From: Thermoplasmata archaeon
Lineage (GTDB): Archaea; Thermoplasmatota; Thermoplasmata; Lutacidiplasmatales; UBA184
Length of the DNA: 9,440 nucleotides
Direction: 5' to 3'
NCBI GenBank assembly: GCA_030039135.1
Contig: JASHQN010000116.1
Coordinates: 1-9,440 of the forward strand
The translations under genes were made by a program, and so were the position numbers. Shown piece after piece: positions 1-6,123 of the stretch (the first letter of the stretch is position 1; each line of letters begins with the position of its first letter). The notes below the pieces were generated by a model that saw only the letters and a program-made list of their open reading frames with translations, searched no databases and was not told the origin of the DNA.

Positions 1-45
1 GGGGTCCCGGTCGACCTGATCAGCAAGGAGCTGCCGCCCGACTGA
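1..45 (+). CDS. C-terminal end of an unidentified protein (partial)
   Basis: Frame 1 is open from the window edge to a TGA at 43-45 and encodes GVPVDLISKELPPD. All 14 sense codons end in G or C, the pattern expected of coding sequence in this G+C-rich genome. A second plus-strand frame is stopped at 17-19. The visible tail is too short to assign to a family. The next plus-strand gene begins about 25 bp downstream, so the two could be co-transcribed. The protein could still be a chance open stretch, because only 45 bases are seen. Confidence 0.5.
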   Translation, partial: GVPVDLISKELPPD

Positions 46-70
46 ACCGGTCCGGCGCCCCCTCGCCTTT

Positions 71-1153
71 TTGGGGGAGGAGGCCTCGGCGAATCCCGTG
101 GGCGAGGTGGTCGAGCTCCTCATCGATCCGCGTCGCGGGGAGAAGGTCGCGGTCGAGCTCCCGGTCTCCTACCGGCGACCGCCCGAGGAGGCTCGGGCGC
201 GCCTCGGGCTGGCGGACTGGGTCGACCTCACGGATCCGATCGTCGCGAAGGCGGTGGTGCTGCTCGACGCCGTGCGGGAGGCCGATCCGCCGATCCACCT
301 GGCGATCCTCGGCGGCGTCGCGTCGCGCATGCGGTCGCGGTCCAGCAACGACCGAGCGCTCGGGCTGCGACGGCCGCTCCACGACCTCGACCTCGCCTGC
401 CTCCATCGCGAGGTCAAGGCGGTGCGTCGGTTCCTCACGACGGCGCACGAGCGCGAAGGGAGCGGCCTCCAGTTCTTCGAAACGGCCGGCGACCGGATCT
501 TCAACTCCCTCGCCGAAGGCCGGCGGTTCCGCTACCACATGGTGATCGGGCAGCGGGGGAACGAGGTCGACCTCGGCGCGGTCGACCTCCTCGCCGACGA
601 GTTCCGGTTCTGCCATCGCTTCGACCTCAGGCCCGAGGTCCAGAACGCTGCGGCCCAGCACGGGACGCTGTCGCCGGCCCTCCTATTGCTCGCGAAGCTG
701 CAGTTCATCCAGCGCATCCCGGGCGAGGACCGCGCGAAAGTGCCCCATCGCGTGCTCGAGGCGTTCGGCCGCCATGACGTCGTGATCGGTCCGGAGGACA
801 AGGACGTGAAGGACATCCTCGCGCTCCTCGCCGACCACCCGCTCACCGAGGGCCCGGACGGGATCTCCCCGGCCCGGCTCGCCGAGCTCTTCGCGGCCGA
901 TGGGGGTCTCTGCCGGACCGCCGAGCTCAACCTCGGGATGATCGGACGATCGCCGATCCTCGGGGGCCTTCCGGCACCGCCCGGCGCGATCGCCCGTTCG
1001 CAGCTCGATGCCGTCCGGGCGATCTGCGCTCGATCCCCCGCGAAACGGTCGCGGGGTCTCTTCGGCGGCCCGTGGTGGGAAGAGGTCGACGCGACCCCTT
1101 CGGTCGACGGCACCGTGACGGTCGAAGAGCCCGCGGACGTCAGCCGGTCGTGA
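71..1153 (+). CDS. AbiEii-like nucleotidyltransferase family protein
   Basis: About 360 residues, resembling stand-alone minimal nucleotidyltransferases of the AbiEii-like group. Seen: a Gly-Gly turn near residues 81-82 followed by HDLDL at 104-108 (the paired Asp metal ligands of the polymerase-beta fold), then EVDLGAVD at 155-162 as candidate third carboxylate, FCHRFDLR at 170-177, LLLLAKLQF near 194-202 and KDVKDILALLADH near 234-246. The later AADGGLCRT stretch (265-273) resembles the AADWGLWRT element I recall in this family. About 30 residues between the KLQ helix and KDVKD look longer than usual. The start is uncertain: TTG at 71 is the first possible codon, with GTG at 98 and 107 as alternatives; a purine-rich run at 74-83 is not ideally spaced for any of them. 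Substrate is unknown, and no AbiEi-type antitoxin gene is visible next to it. The 3' end overlaps the convergent phosphoesterase gene by 14 bp. Confidence 0.75.
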   Translation: MGEEASANPVGEVVELLIDPRRGEKVAVELPVSYRRPPEEARARLGLADWVDLTDPIVAKAVVLLDAVREADPPIHLAILGGVASRMRSRSSNDRALGLRRPLHDLDLACLHREVKAVRRFLTTAHEREGSGLQFFETAGDRIFNSLAEGRRFRYHMVIGQRGNEVDLGAVDLLADEFRFCHRFDLRPEVQNAAAQHGTLSPALLLLAKLQFIQRIPGEDRAKVPHRVLEAFGRHDVVIGPEDKDVKDILALLADHPLTEGPDGISPARLAELFAADGGLCRTAELNLGMIGRSPILGGLPAPPGAIARSQLDAVRAICARSPAKRSRGLFGGPWWEEVDATPSVDGTVTVEEPADVSRS

Positions 1154-2096
1154 GCACGGCGGAGCGGACCGCGTCCCGGCCGAGATCGACGACCGCGCCG
1201 AGCAGCGTCCCCTCCGTGTAGGCGCTCCCGCAGTTCATCGACAACGTGCGCCCGAACGTGGTCGTTCCGCGCGACTCGTGGATGTGGCCGTGGAGCCCCA
1301 GGAGGGGGTGGTGGCGCTCGAGCGCGGCCCGGACCGCGGTGCTGCCCACGTGGACCATCTCGGGTTCGCCCCCCGGGGCCATCACCCGCGTCAGCCGCTC
1401 GTCGAGCCGCGGCGCGAGGTCGAGCGGCGTCCCGAACGGCGGGACGTGGAGGTTGAAGATCGCCGCGTCGGGCCAGTCGAGGCGCGCCGCGGCGGCATCG
1501 AGCCGTCGCGCGATCTCTTCCTCGGAGAGCTCGCGGTGGGTCTTCCAGGGGGTCGGGTTGCTGTAGGCGAGCGTGACGAGCTCGTGGCGTTCTCCCACGG
1601 TCAGCACCTCGTTGTCGGTGAGCTCCGCCCTGTCGTCCGCGGCGATCACGGACTCCATCGAGGTGAGGTCGTCGTTGCCGAGTCCGAGCAGGAGCCGGAC
1701 GGGCGCGGTCCCGAGACGCCCCCGGGCCCAGTCGAGCCACCGGCGGAGCTCCTCCCCGGCCCTCCGCTCGAAGACGAGGTCGAGCTGCCCGGGCTGGGCG
1801 AGCAGCTCCTGCCACTCTCGCTCGGTCGTGCGAAAGGGGACCGTCGCGCCGTCGCGAAGTCGGTTCTCGAGGCGCTCGAGCTCCTCGGGCGACGAGGCGC
1901 GGTGGCGCTCCCCCTCCACGATCGCGATCCAGCTTCCGTTCTCGTGGTAGACGGGGGTGAGGGTCTTCGCGGCGATGTCCCCGCCGATCAGCAGGACGTC
2001 CGCCTCGTAGACCTTCGCTGCGTTGATGAACTTCCGCCAGCAGATCGCCGAGCCGTGAAGGTCGGCCGCGAAGAAGATCCGGGTTGGTCGGGCCAC
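1140..2096 (-). CDS. Calcineurin-like metallophosphoesterase
   Basis: A 318-residue protein with the full set of binuclear-metal motifs of calcineurin-like phosphoesterases (numbered from the GTG start): FFAADLHGS with D12 and H14, LLIGGD with D40, LGLGNDD with N141, FNLHVPP with H217 and LHGHIH with H271 and H273. The GNDD form replaces the usual GNH(D/E), as in archaeal phosphoesterases related to COG2129. About 100 residues separate the GGD and GND motifs, longer than in minimal family members, and probably form a lid or substrate domain. No signal peptide or membrane segment is seen, so it is probably cytoplasmic; the substrate (nucleotide, cyclic nucleotide or other phosphoester) cannot be told. 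GTG at 2096 was chosen because GGAG lies 6 nt upstream of it; an in-frame TTG at 2147 would add 17 poorly conserved-looking residues. It follows the thermosome gene on the same strand but is separated from it by a terminator-like hairpin. Confidence 0.85.
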   Translation of the reverse strand: MARPTRIFFAADLHGSAICWRKFINAAKVYEADVLLIGGDIAAKTLTPVYHENGSWIAIVEGERHRASSPEELERLENRLRDGATVPFRTTEREWQELLAQPGQLDLVFERRAGEELRRWLDWARGRLGTAPVRLLLGLGNDDLTSMESVIAADDRAELTDNEVLTVGERHELVTLAYSNPTPWKTHRELSEEEIARRLDAAAARLDWPDAAIFNLHVPPFGTPLDLAPRLDERLTRVMAPGGEPEMVHVGSTAVRAALERHHPLLGLHGHIHESRGTTTFGRTLSMNCGSAYTEGTLLGAVVDLGRDAVRSAVLTTG

Positions 2097-2102
2097 GCCT
2101 CG

Positions 2103-2106
2103 CTCC
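2103..2106 (-). promoter_or_regulatory. Ribosome binding site of the phosphoesterase gene
   Basis: GGAG on the minus strand, 6 nt from the GTG at 2096. It decides this start over the upstream TTG at 2147, which lacks a comparable site. Confidence 0.5.
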
Positions 2107-2156
2107 GCGAAGGTCCCATCCCGGTCGCCCCAAAAGCCTAGCCTCAAGCGAGCGGT

Positions 2157-2187
2157 AAAAACTCGGGCCGGGGGTTGGGGCCCCCGG
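2157..2187 (-). terminator. Terminator of the thermosome gene, possibly overlapping the phosphoesterase promoter
   Basis: On the minus strand, 43 bp past the thermosome stop codon, a perfect 7-bp stem (CCGGGGG / CCCCCGG, plus coordinates 2168-2174 and 2181-2187) with a 6-nt loop is followed after six bases by five T residues (2161-2157). Archaeal RNA polymerase stops at T-runs, so this is a plausible end for the chaperonin mRNA. The same T-rich patch (AGTTTTTACC) is the only AT-rich sequence ahead of the phosphoesterase gene and sits where its TATA box could be, giving a leader of roughly 40 nt. Confidence 0.55.
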
Positions 2188-2229
2188 TCGGGGGAAACGG
2201 TTGGCCCGCGGGAGAGCGTGGGGCGATGC

Positions 2230-3897
2230 CTAGTCCTCGCCGAAGTCGCCGCCGCCCATCCCGCCCATGCCGCCGCCCATTCCGCCGCCGGGCCCGCCGG
2301 GGCCGCCGGAGGGGGGTGGGCTCGACTTGGACGCGATGACGTCGTCGATCCGCAGGATCATCACGGCGGCGTCCGTCGCGCTCTCGATCGCCTGCCGCCC
2401 GACGCGGATCGGCTCGATGACGTGGAGCTGGTCCATGTCGCCGACCTTGCCGGCCTGGATGTTGACTCCCGCGGTCTTCGCGCCGCCCTTGTGCGCCTTC
2501 CTCAGCTCGATCACGATGTCGATCGGGTCGAGGCCCGCGTTCTCGGCGAGCGTGCGCGGGATCGTCTCGAGCGAATCCGCGAACCCTTCGAAGGCGAGCT
2601 GCTCGCGCCCGCCGACCTTGGCCGCCTCGTCGCGCAGGTGCATCGCGACCTCTTCCGCGGTCGCGCCGCCACCGAAGACGAACCTTCCGTCCTCCACGGC
2701 GACCGCGACGACGTTCAGCGCGTCGTCGAGGGATCGCTCGATCTCATCGATGACGTGCTCGGTTCCGCCGCGGATCAGGATCGAGACCGCCCGGGCCTTC
2801 TTCGCGCCCGTGACGAACGTGAGGGCGTCCTCCCCGATCTTCCGCTCCTCGACGAGCCCCGCGGTGCCGATGTCCTGAGGGGTGAGCTCGCTGACCTTGG
2901 AGACGATGCTCGCCCCGGTCGCCTTCGCGAGCTTCTCCATGTCGGATTTCTTGACCCGACGGACCGCGTAGATGCCGTCCTTGGCGAGGTAGTGCTGCGC
3001 GAGGTCGTCGATCCCCTTCTGGCAGAGGACGACGTTCGCACCGGACTTCTTCACCGTCTCGACCATCCGGCGCAGCATGTTCTCCTCCTCCTGGAGGAAG
3101 GCGTTGAGCTGCGTCGGGTCGTTGATCTCGATCTTCGCGTCGATCTCGGTCTTCTTGATCTCGAGCGCCGCGTCCAGGAGAGCGATCTTCGGGTTCTCGA
3201 CCCGGGACGGCATCCCGGAGTGGACCTTCTCCTTGTCGACGATCACGCCCTCGATGAGCGAGGTGTCGGAGATCTGGCCCCCCTGCTTCTTGATCAGCTG
3301 GATGTTGTCGAGGTCGACGAAGTACCCCTCGCCCTTCTTCTCGGCGACCGCAACGACCGCCCTCACGGCGATGTCGCCGAGAAGGTCGCGGTTGAACGAC
3401 ACGGACTTCGAGGCCATCGCGGTGACCGCGATCCGTCGCAGCGCCTCCTGGTCGGAGATGCTGACGGGCTGGCTGATCTGATTCAGGACCTCGAGCGCCT
3501 TCGCCGAGGCGAGGCGGTAGCCCTGCGAGATGATCGTCGGATGGATGTTCTGCTCGATCAGCCCCTCGGCGCGCTTCAGCAGCTCGCCGGCCAGGATGAC
3601 CGCCGTCGTCGTGCCGTCGCCGGCCTCCTGGTCCTGGGTCTTCGCGACCTCGACCAGCATCTTGGCGGCCGGATGCTCGACATCCATCTCCTTGAGGATC
3701 GTGACCCCATCGTTGGTGACGACGACGTCGCCCATCGAGTCGACGAGCATCTTGTCCAGCCCGCGCGGCCCGAGGGTCGAGCGCACCGCGTCGGCGATCG
3801 CCTTCGCGGCCTGAATGTTGTTGGTGAGCGCCCCGCGTCCCTTCTCTCGCTTCGTCCCTTCCCTCAGCACCAGAATCGGCGTGTTTCCTGCCATCAT
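2230..3897 (-). CDS. thsA: Thermosome subunit (group II chaperonin)
   Basis: A 555-residue archaeal Hsp60/CCT-type subunit; sixteen such subunits form the two-ring ATP-dependent protein-folding chamber of the cytoplasm. Numbered from ATG 3897, the equatorial ATP site shows LGPRGLDKM (42-50), NDGVTILK (62-69) and GDGTTT (93-98), with the catalytic Asp region SLDDAL near 389-394 and GGGATAEE at 409-416. The apical domain with the helical lid lies around 215-370 and includes KGIDDLAQ near 294-301. The C-terminus is a Gly/Met-rich tail with PGGPGGGMGGG and GGMGGG repeats, as in other thermosomes, ending in the acidic DFGED. Length fits the family. ATG 3897 gives the usual MMAG N-terminus; ATG 3894 or TTG 3901-3903 are less likely. 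Only one thermosome gene is in view, so whether other subunit types exist is unknown. It is transcribed alone from its own TATA box and has its own terminator. Confidence 0.97.
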   Translation of the reverse strand: MMAGNTPILVLREGTKREKGRGALTNNIQAAKAIADAVRSTLGPRGLDKMLVDSMGDVVVTNDGVTILKEMDVEHPAAKMLVEVAKTQDQEAGDGTTTAVILAGELLKRAEGLIEQNIHPTIISQGYRLASAKALEVLNQISQPVSISDQEALRRIAVTAMASKSVSFNRDLLGDIAVRAVVAVAEKKGEGYFVDLDNIQLIKKQGGQISDTSLIEGVIVDKEKVHSGMPSRVENPKIALLDAALEIKKTEIDAKIEINDPTQLNAFLQEEENMLRRMVETVKKSGANVVLCQKGIDDLAQHYLAKDGIYAVRRVKKSDMEKLAKATGASIVSKVSELTPQDIGTAGLVEERKIGEDALTFVTGAKKARAVSILIRGGTEHVIDEIERSLDDALNVVAVAVEDGRFVFGGGATAEEVAMHLRDEAAKVGGREQLAFEGFADSLETIPRTLAENAGLDPIDIVIELRKAHKGGAKTAGVNIQAGKVGDMDQLHVIEPIRVGRQAIESATDAAVMILRIDDVIASKSSPPPSGGPGGPGGGMGGGMGGMGGGDFGED

Positions 3898-3952
3898 GGT
3901 CAATGCACCGGGAGATTACTCTCGGCTACCCACACCGCTTAGAAAGCCCTTG

Positions 3953-3960
3953 TATTTAAT
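3953..3960 (-). promoter_or_regulatory. TATA box of the thermosome gene
   Basis: Minus-strand ATTAAATA, the best archaeal TATA-box match in the window, in the 123-bp gap upstream of the chaperonin gene. Initiation about 25 bp downstream would fall near 3930, leaving a leader of about 33 nt that contains a weak GGTG ribosome site 8 nt before ATG 3897. No clear inverted repeat for a heat-shock repressor was found between the box and the start codon. Confidence 0.75.
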
Positions 3961-4026
3961 GATGCCCCAGACCGTGGGACTGTGACTTTCTTGGGGTGAC
4001 CGAAGCCCGAGGGGTGGCGCAATCGA

Positions 4027-4659
4027 TCACAACGGCGCGGGAGCCGAGGCTCGTGGCAAGGGCCGGAATGTCGGATTCTCTGCCTTGATCGGTCCGAGGG
4101 CCGCGGCGTATCGTACAAGGTCTGAAATCAGCCGCGGAACCGCGATCGAGACCCTCGCACCCCAGTCCGACCGTTCCACCAACACCCCCGACTCATCGAA
4201 CAAGCGCTCGGCATGGCCGAGGGGGATGCTCTTCGGCAGGGGGAACATCCCCAACTTGCTGACGATCAACCGGAGCTCCTGCCCGGCCAGGTCACCCCCA
4301 CGCACGTTGTCCGAGTAGGAGACGATCAACGCGGGTTTCCCCTCCGCCTCGTAGGCGAGGAAATCCAAGGCGTTCTTGAGGACCCCCGGGATCCCGAAGT
4401 TGTATTCGGGGGTGACGAAGACATAGGCGTCAGCGGATGCCACGTCGGCGAGCCATCGCTGAACGGTCCTCGAGGGGTTGCGCGCCGGATTGGCCTGGGG
4501 CGGGATCGCCTCGTCGTAGAAGGGAAGGCCGTACTCCCGTAGGTCCAGGATTTGGAAGTCCGCTCCAGGAACCTTGTCGGCCTCGCGAAGGATGAACTTG
4601 CAGACCCGCTCCCCCAAGCGAACGGACCGGCTGCTGCCCAAGACAATCCCGACCTTCAT
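4027..4659 (-). CDS. NADPH-dependent FMN reductase family protein
   Basis: A 210-residue flavodoxin-fold oxidoreductase of the FMN_red (SsuE / azoreductase-like) group. The N-terminal MKVGIVLGSSR with GSSRSVRLGERV (8-19) is the phosphate loop for FMN, and FVTPEYNFGIPGVLKNALDFL (81-101) contains the family's conserved PEYN segment that holds the isoalloxazine ring. SYSDNVRGGDLAGQELR (114-130) also fits the family. The enzyme likely reduces FMN, quinones, azo compounds or nitro compounds with NAD(P)H in the cytoplasm; the true substrate cannot be read from sequence. ATG 4659 is preceded by GAGGAG with a 5-nt spacer and begins exactly at the conserved beta strand; an upstream in-frame start at 4689 is less likely. 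The ATG overlaps the stop codon of the marR gene (ATGA), so the two are translationally coupled and probably controlled by that regulator. Confidence 0.9.
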   Translation of the reverse strand: MKVGIVLGSSRSVRLGERVCKFILREADKVPGADFQILDLREYGLPFYDEAIPPQANPARNPSRTVQRWLADVASADAYVFVTPEYNFGIPGVLKNALDFLAYEAEGKPALIVSYSDNVRGGDLAGQELRLIVSKLGMFPLPKSIPLGHAERLFDESGVLVERSDWGARVSIAVPRLISDLVRYAAALGPIKAENPTFRPLPRASAPAPL

Positions 4660-5114
4660 CGGCGCTCCTCGCTCTCCAGTACTTCGCAAAGAGTTCGGAG
4701 AGAGCGAACGGTGGCCGAGAGGTCGTCGCCACCAACTCGTTGTAGCACCAGCTGCTCATACTCCCGCTGCAGCGCGTGACCCCGTGCGACGAGCTTCCGG
4801 CCCGATGGGGTGAGCGAGAGAACGTGTACCCGTCTGGATTTCGGCGATGCCCTGGCGAGGAGCCAGCCCTTCTCACCTGCAAAGGCCACGTGGCGGCTGA
4901 TCGCCGCCTTCGTGAGCCCGAAGTGGTCTGCGAGCGCCTGCTGGGAGACCTCCTTGCCTCGATTCTCTTCGATCGACCGTAGGATGAGGTAGGGCCCACG
5001 GTCCACTCCGATCCGCTCTTGAAGCCACCGGCCGGCCAACCGGTCGCTCAGTAAGGTGGCCCGGTGGACGTACCGCATGAGATCGCGGAAGGTCACGTCG
5101 CTCGCCATCAACAT
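4656..5114 (-). CDS. MarR-family transcriptional regulator
   Basis: A 152-residue winged helix-turn-helix protein with MarR architecture: a dimerising N-terminal helix (DLMRYVHRATLLSDRLAGR), then EVSQQALADHFGLTKAAISRHV (about 55-76) as helix-turn-helix, GWLLARASPKSRRVHVLSLTP (about 83-103) as the wing, and a C-terminal dimerisation helix. MarR proteins bind palindromic operators as dimers and release them on binding phenolic or other small ligands or on oxidation. It is the first gene of a two-gene operon, its TGA overlapping the ATG of the flavin reductase. A perfect 14-bp palindrome abuts its start codon, implying autoregulation. ATG 5114 is the first start, but ATG 5108 (two codons in) is 27 bp from the TATA centre and fits a leaderless transcript better. 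The sequence has no Cys in the N-terminal helix typical of OhrR sensors. Confidence 0.9.
   Translation of the reverse strand: MLMASDVTFRDLMRYVHRATLLSDRLAGRWLQERIGVDRGPYLILRSIEENRGKEVSQQALADHFGLTKAAISRHVAFAGEKGWLLARASPKSRRVHVLSLTPSGRKLVARGHALQREYEQLVLQRVGGDDLSATVRSLRTLCEVLESEERR
4665..4670 (-). promoter_or_regulatory. Ribosome binding site of the FMN reductase gene
   Basis: Minus-strand GAGGAG, 5 nt before ATG 4659 and inside the 3' end of the marR coding region. It fixes the reductase start and allows reinitiation at the ATGA overlap. Confidence 0.65.
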
Positions 5115-5115
5115 A

Positions 5116-5129
5116 GTTGAGTACTCAAC
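5116..5129. promoter_or_regulatory. Palindromic operator, probable MarR binding site
   Basis: GTTGAGTACTCAAC is a perfect 14-bp inverted repeat with no spacer, lying between the TATA box (5131-5139) and the marR ATG, so a bound dimer would block initiation. Immediately upstream, CAGTA and TACTG arms at 5129-5133 and 5142-5146 form a second, looser inverted repeat around the TATA box, and TACTC occurs twice in direct orientation (5122-5126 and 5137-5141), which might be a second half-site. Binding by the adjacent MarR protein is inferred from position. Confidence 0.65.
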
Positions 5130-5130
5130 A

Positions 5131-5139
5131 GTATATTAC
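5131..5139 (-). promoter_or_regulatory. TATA box of the marR–FMN reductase operon
   Basis: Minus-strand GTAATATAC centred at 5135, the only AT-rich element upstream. Initiation about 25 bp downstream falls at about 5108-5112, on top of the candidate ATG codons, so the mRNA is probably leaderless or nearly so. Confidence 0.6.
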
Positions 5140-5272
5140 TCTACTGTCGCTCGCGGGGTCGGAAGGCCTACCGGCCGGGAGCCCCGGTTGTGACGCGACG
5201 CCGCCAGCCCGCCCGCATGCCGAAACCGAGTGCCCCCGAGAGCGGAGGATAGGGTTCAATCCGAAGCCTTGT

Positions 5273-5986
5273 TCAAGTGGCGCTCGCGCTCGGCGCCTCT
5301 AGCACGAGCGCGAGCGCGAAGCCGTCGTACCCCTTGACCCCGACCGTCTGAACGACCGTCGCGGAGAGCCTCGGATCGGTGGCCAGTCGGTCGGCCATCC
5401 TGCGGATGCCCGCGACGCTCGCGTCATCGCTCGGCGGGGCCACCACGTCCCCTCGACGGACGACGTTGTCGGCAACGATCAGGGCGCCGGGGCGCGAGAG
5501 CCGGACGGCGCCGACGAGGTACTCCGGGTAGCTCGACTTGTCGGCGTCGATAAACGTGAGATCGAACGGAGGCCCGTGCTCCGCAGCAAGACACTCGAGG
5601 CTTTCGAGCGCGGGCCCGATGCGAATCTCGACGCGATCGGCAAGTCCCGCCCGGGCGAGGTTGGCGCGGGCGACCTCAGCATGCCGGGGTTCGATCTCGA
5701 GGGTGACGAGGCGTCCGTCGGGGGGAAGGGCGCGGGCCAGCCAGATGGCGCTGTACCCGCCGAGGGTCCCGATCTCGAGGATTCGGCGGGCACCGCACGC
5801 CCGCGCGAGCAGGTGCAAGAGTTTTCCCTGTAGCGGGGAGACCTGGATCGCGGGAAGGCCGGCCGCCGCGCTCTCCCGAAGGGCCGCTTCGAGCGTCGCA
5901 TCGGAGTCACCGACACGGGTCCCGAAGTATCGGTCGACCGCAGTCCACAGGGCGAGATCCTCCGCCGGCGAGGGCCGTTGGGGCAT
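5273..5986 (-). CDS. Class I SAM-dependent O-methyltransferase
   Basis: A 237-residue cytoplasmic methyltransferase of the Methyltransf_3 / COG4122 group (relatives of catechol and caffeoyl-CoA O-methyltransferases). Seen: LPAIQVSPLQGKLL (44-57), the family's pre-motif; ILEIGTLGGYSAIWLA (69-84), SAM-binding motif I; TLEIEP (95-100) with acidic E97 for the SAM ribose; FDLTFIDADKSSY (131-143) and VADNVVRRGD (161-170), whose D137, D163 and N164 match the divalent-metal site of the metal-dependent members; and VKGYDGFALAL near the C-terminus as last strand. Acceptor is unknown, probably a small catechol-like or phenolic hydroxyl. ATG 5986 is the first in-frame start and lies 24 bp from a TATA box. 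It is divergent from an exporter gene, and downstream of it lies the MarR/flavin reductase operon, a set that would suit handling of small aromatic compounds, though this is inference from position only. Confidence 0.9.
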   Translation of the reverse strand: MPQRPSPAEDLALWTAVDRYFGTRVGDSDATLEAALRESAAAGLPAIQVSPLQGKLLHLLARACGARRILEIGTLGGYSAIWLARALPPDGRLVTLEIEPRHAEVARANLARAGLADRVEIRIGPALESLECLAAEHGPPFDLTFIDADKSSYPEYLVGAVRLSRPGALIVADNVVRRGDVVAPPSDDASVAGIRRMADRLATDPRLSATVVQTVGVKGYDGFALALVLEAPSASAT

Positions 5987-6006
5987 GCGCCACCGAGGTC
6001 CTCCGG

Positions 6007-6013
6007 ATTATTA
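6007..6013 (-). promoter_or_regulatory. TATA box of the O-methyltransferase gene
   Basis: Minus-strand TAATAAT centred at 6010 and 24 bp from ATG 5986, which predicts transcription starting at or next to the A of the ATG (leaderless). A GGAGGA element 13 nt upstream of the ATG would lie outside such a transcript. Confidence 0.55.
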
Positions 6014-6077
6014 CGCCCCGGGAAACGTTCCGCCGTCCCCGGCGGGATCGGTGCTCTGCCGGTCGGCGCGTTTTCCC

Positions 6078-6116
6078 CTTAAACCCCGGGACGGCTCACG
6101 CAGGCGAACGGAGGGG
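6078..6116 (+). promoter_or_regulatory. Promoter and ribosome binding site of the MFS gene
   Basis: A TATA-like CTTAAACC following a T-rich stretch (6071-6085) is centred near 6082, predicting a transcript start near 6107. The strong site GGAGGGG at 6110-6116 sits 7 nt before the TTG at 6124 and decides that start. The leader would be about 17 nt, in contrast to the leaderless layout of the divergent methyltransferase gene. Confidence 0.55.
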
Positions 6117-6123
6117 CTTCGGG

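Noticed and set aside
532..2133. A 533-codon minus-strand open frame spanning the nucleotidyltransferase and phosphoesterase genes
   Set aside because: Arg/Pro/Gly-rich with no motifs; it is a shadow frame of two well-supported genes.
2097..2147. TTG start for the phosphoesterase at 2147
   Set aside because: No ribosome site precedes it and it would sit within a few bases of the T-rich promoter/terminator patch; GTG 2096 has GGAG at 6-nt spacing.
3910..3922. GAGA-TTAC-TCTC repeat in the thermosome leader as a heat-shock operator
   Set aside because: Only 4-bp arms, expected by chance; no longer symmetry was found.
2218..3942. A 574-codon open frame on the plus strand antisense to the thermosome gene
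   Set aside because: Its translation is Asp/Arg/Leu-rich low complexity without any domain, as expected from the reverse of a G+C-rich gene with third-position G/C bias; the minus strand encodes an unmistakable chaperonin.
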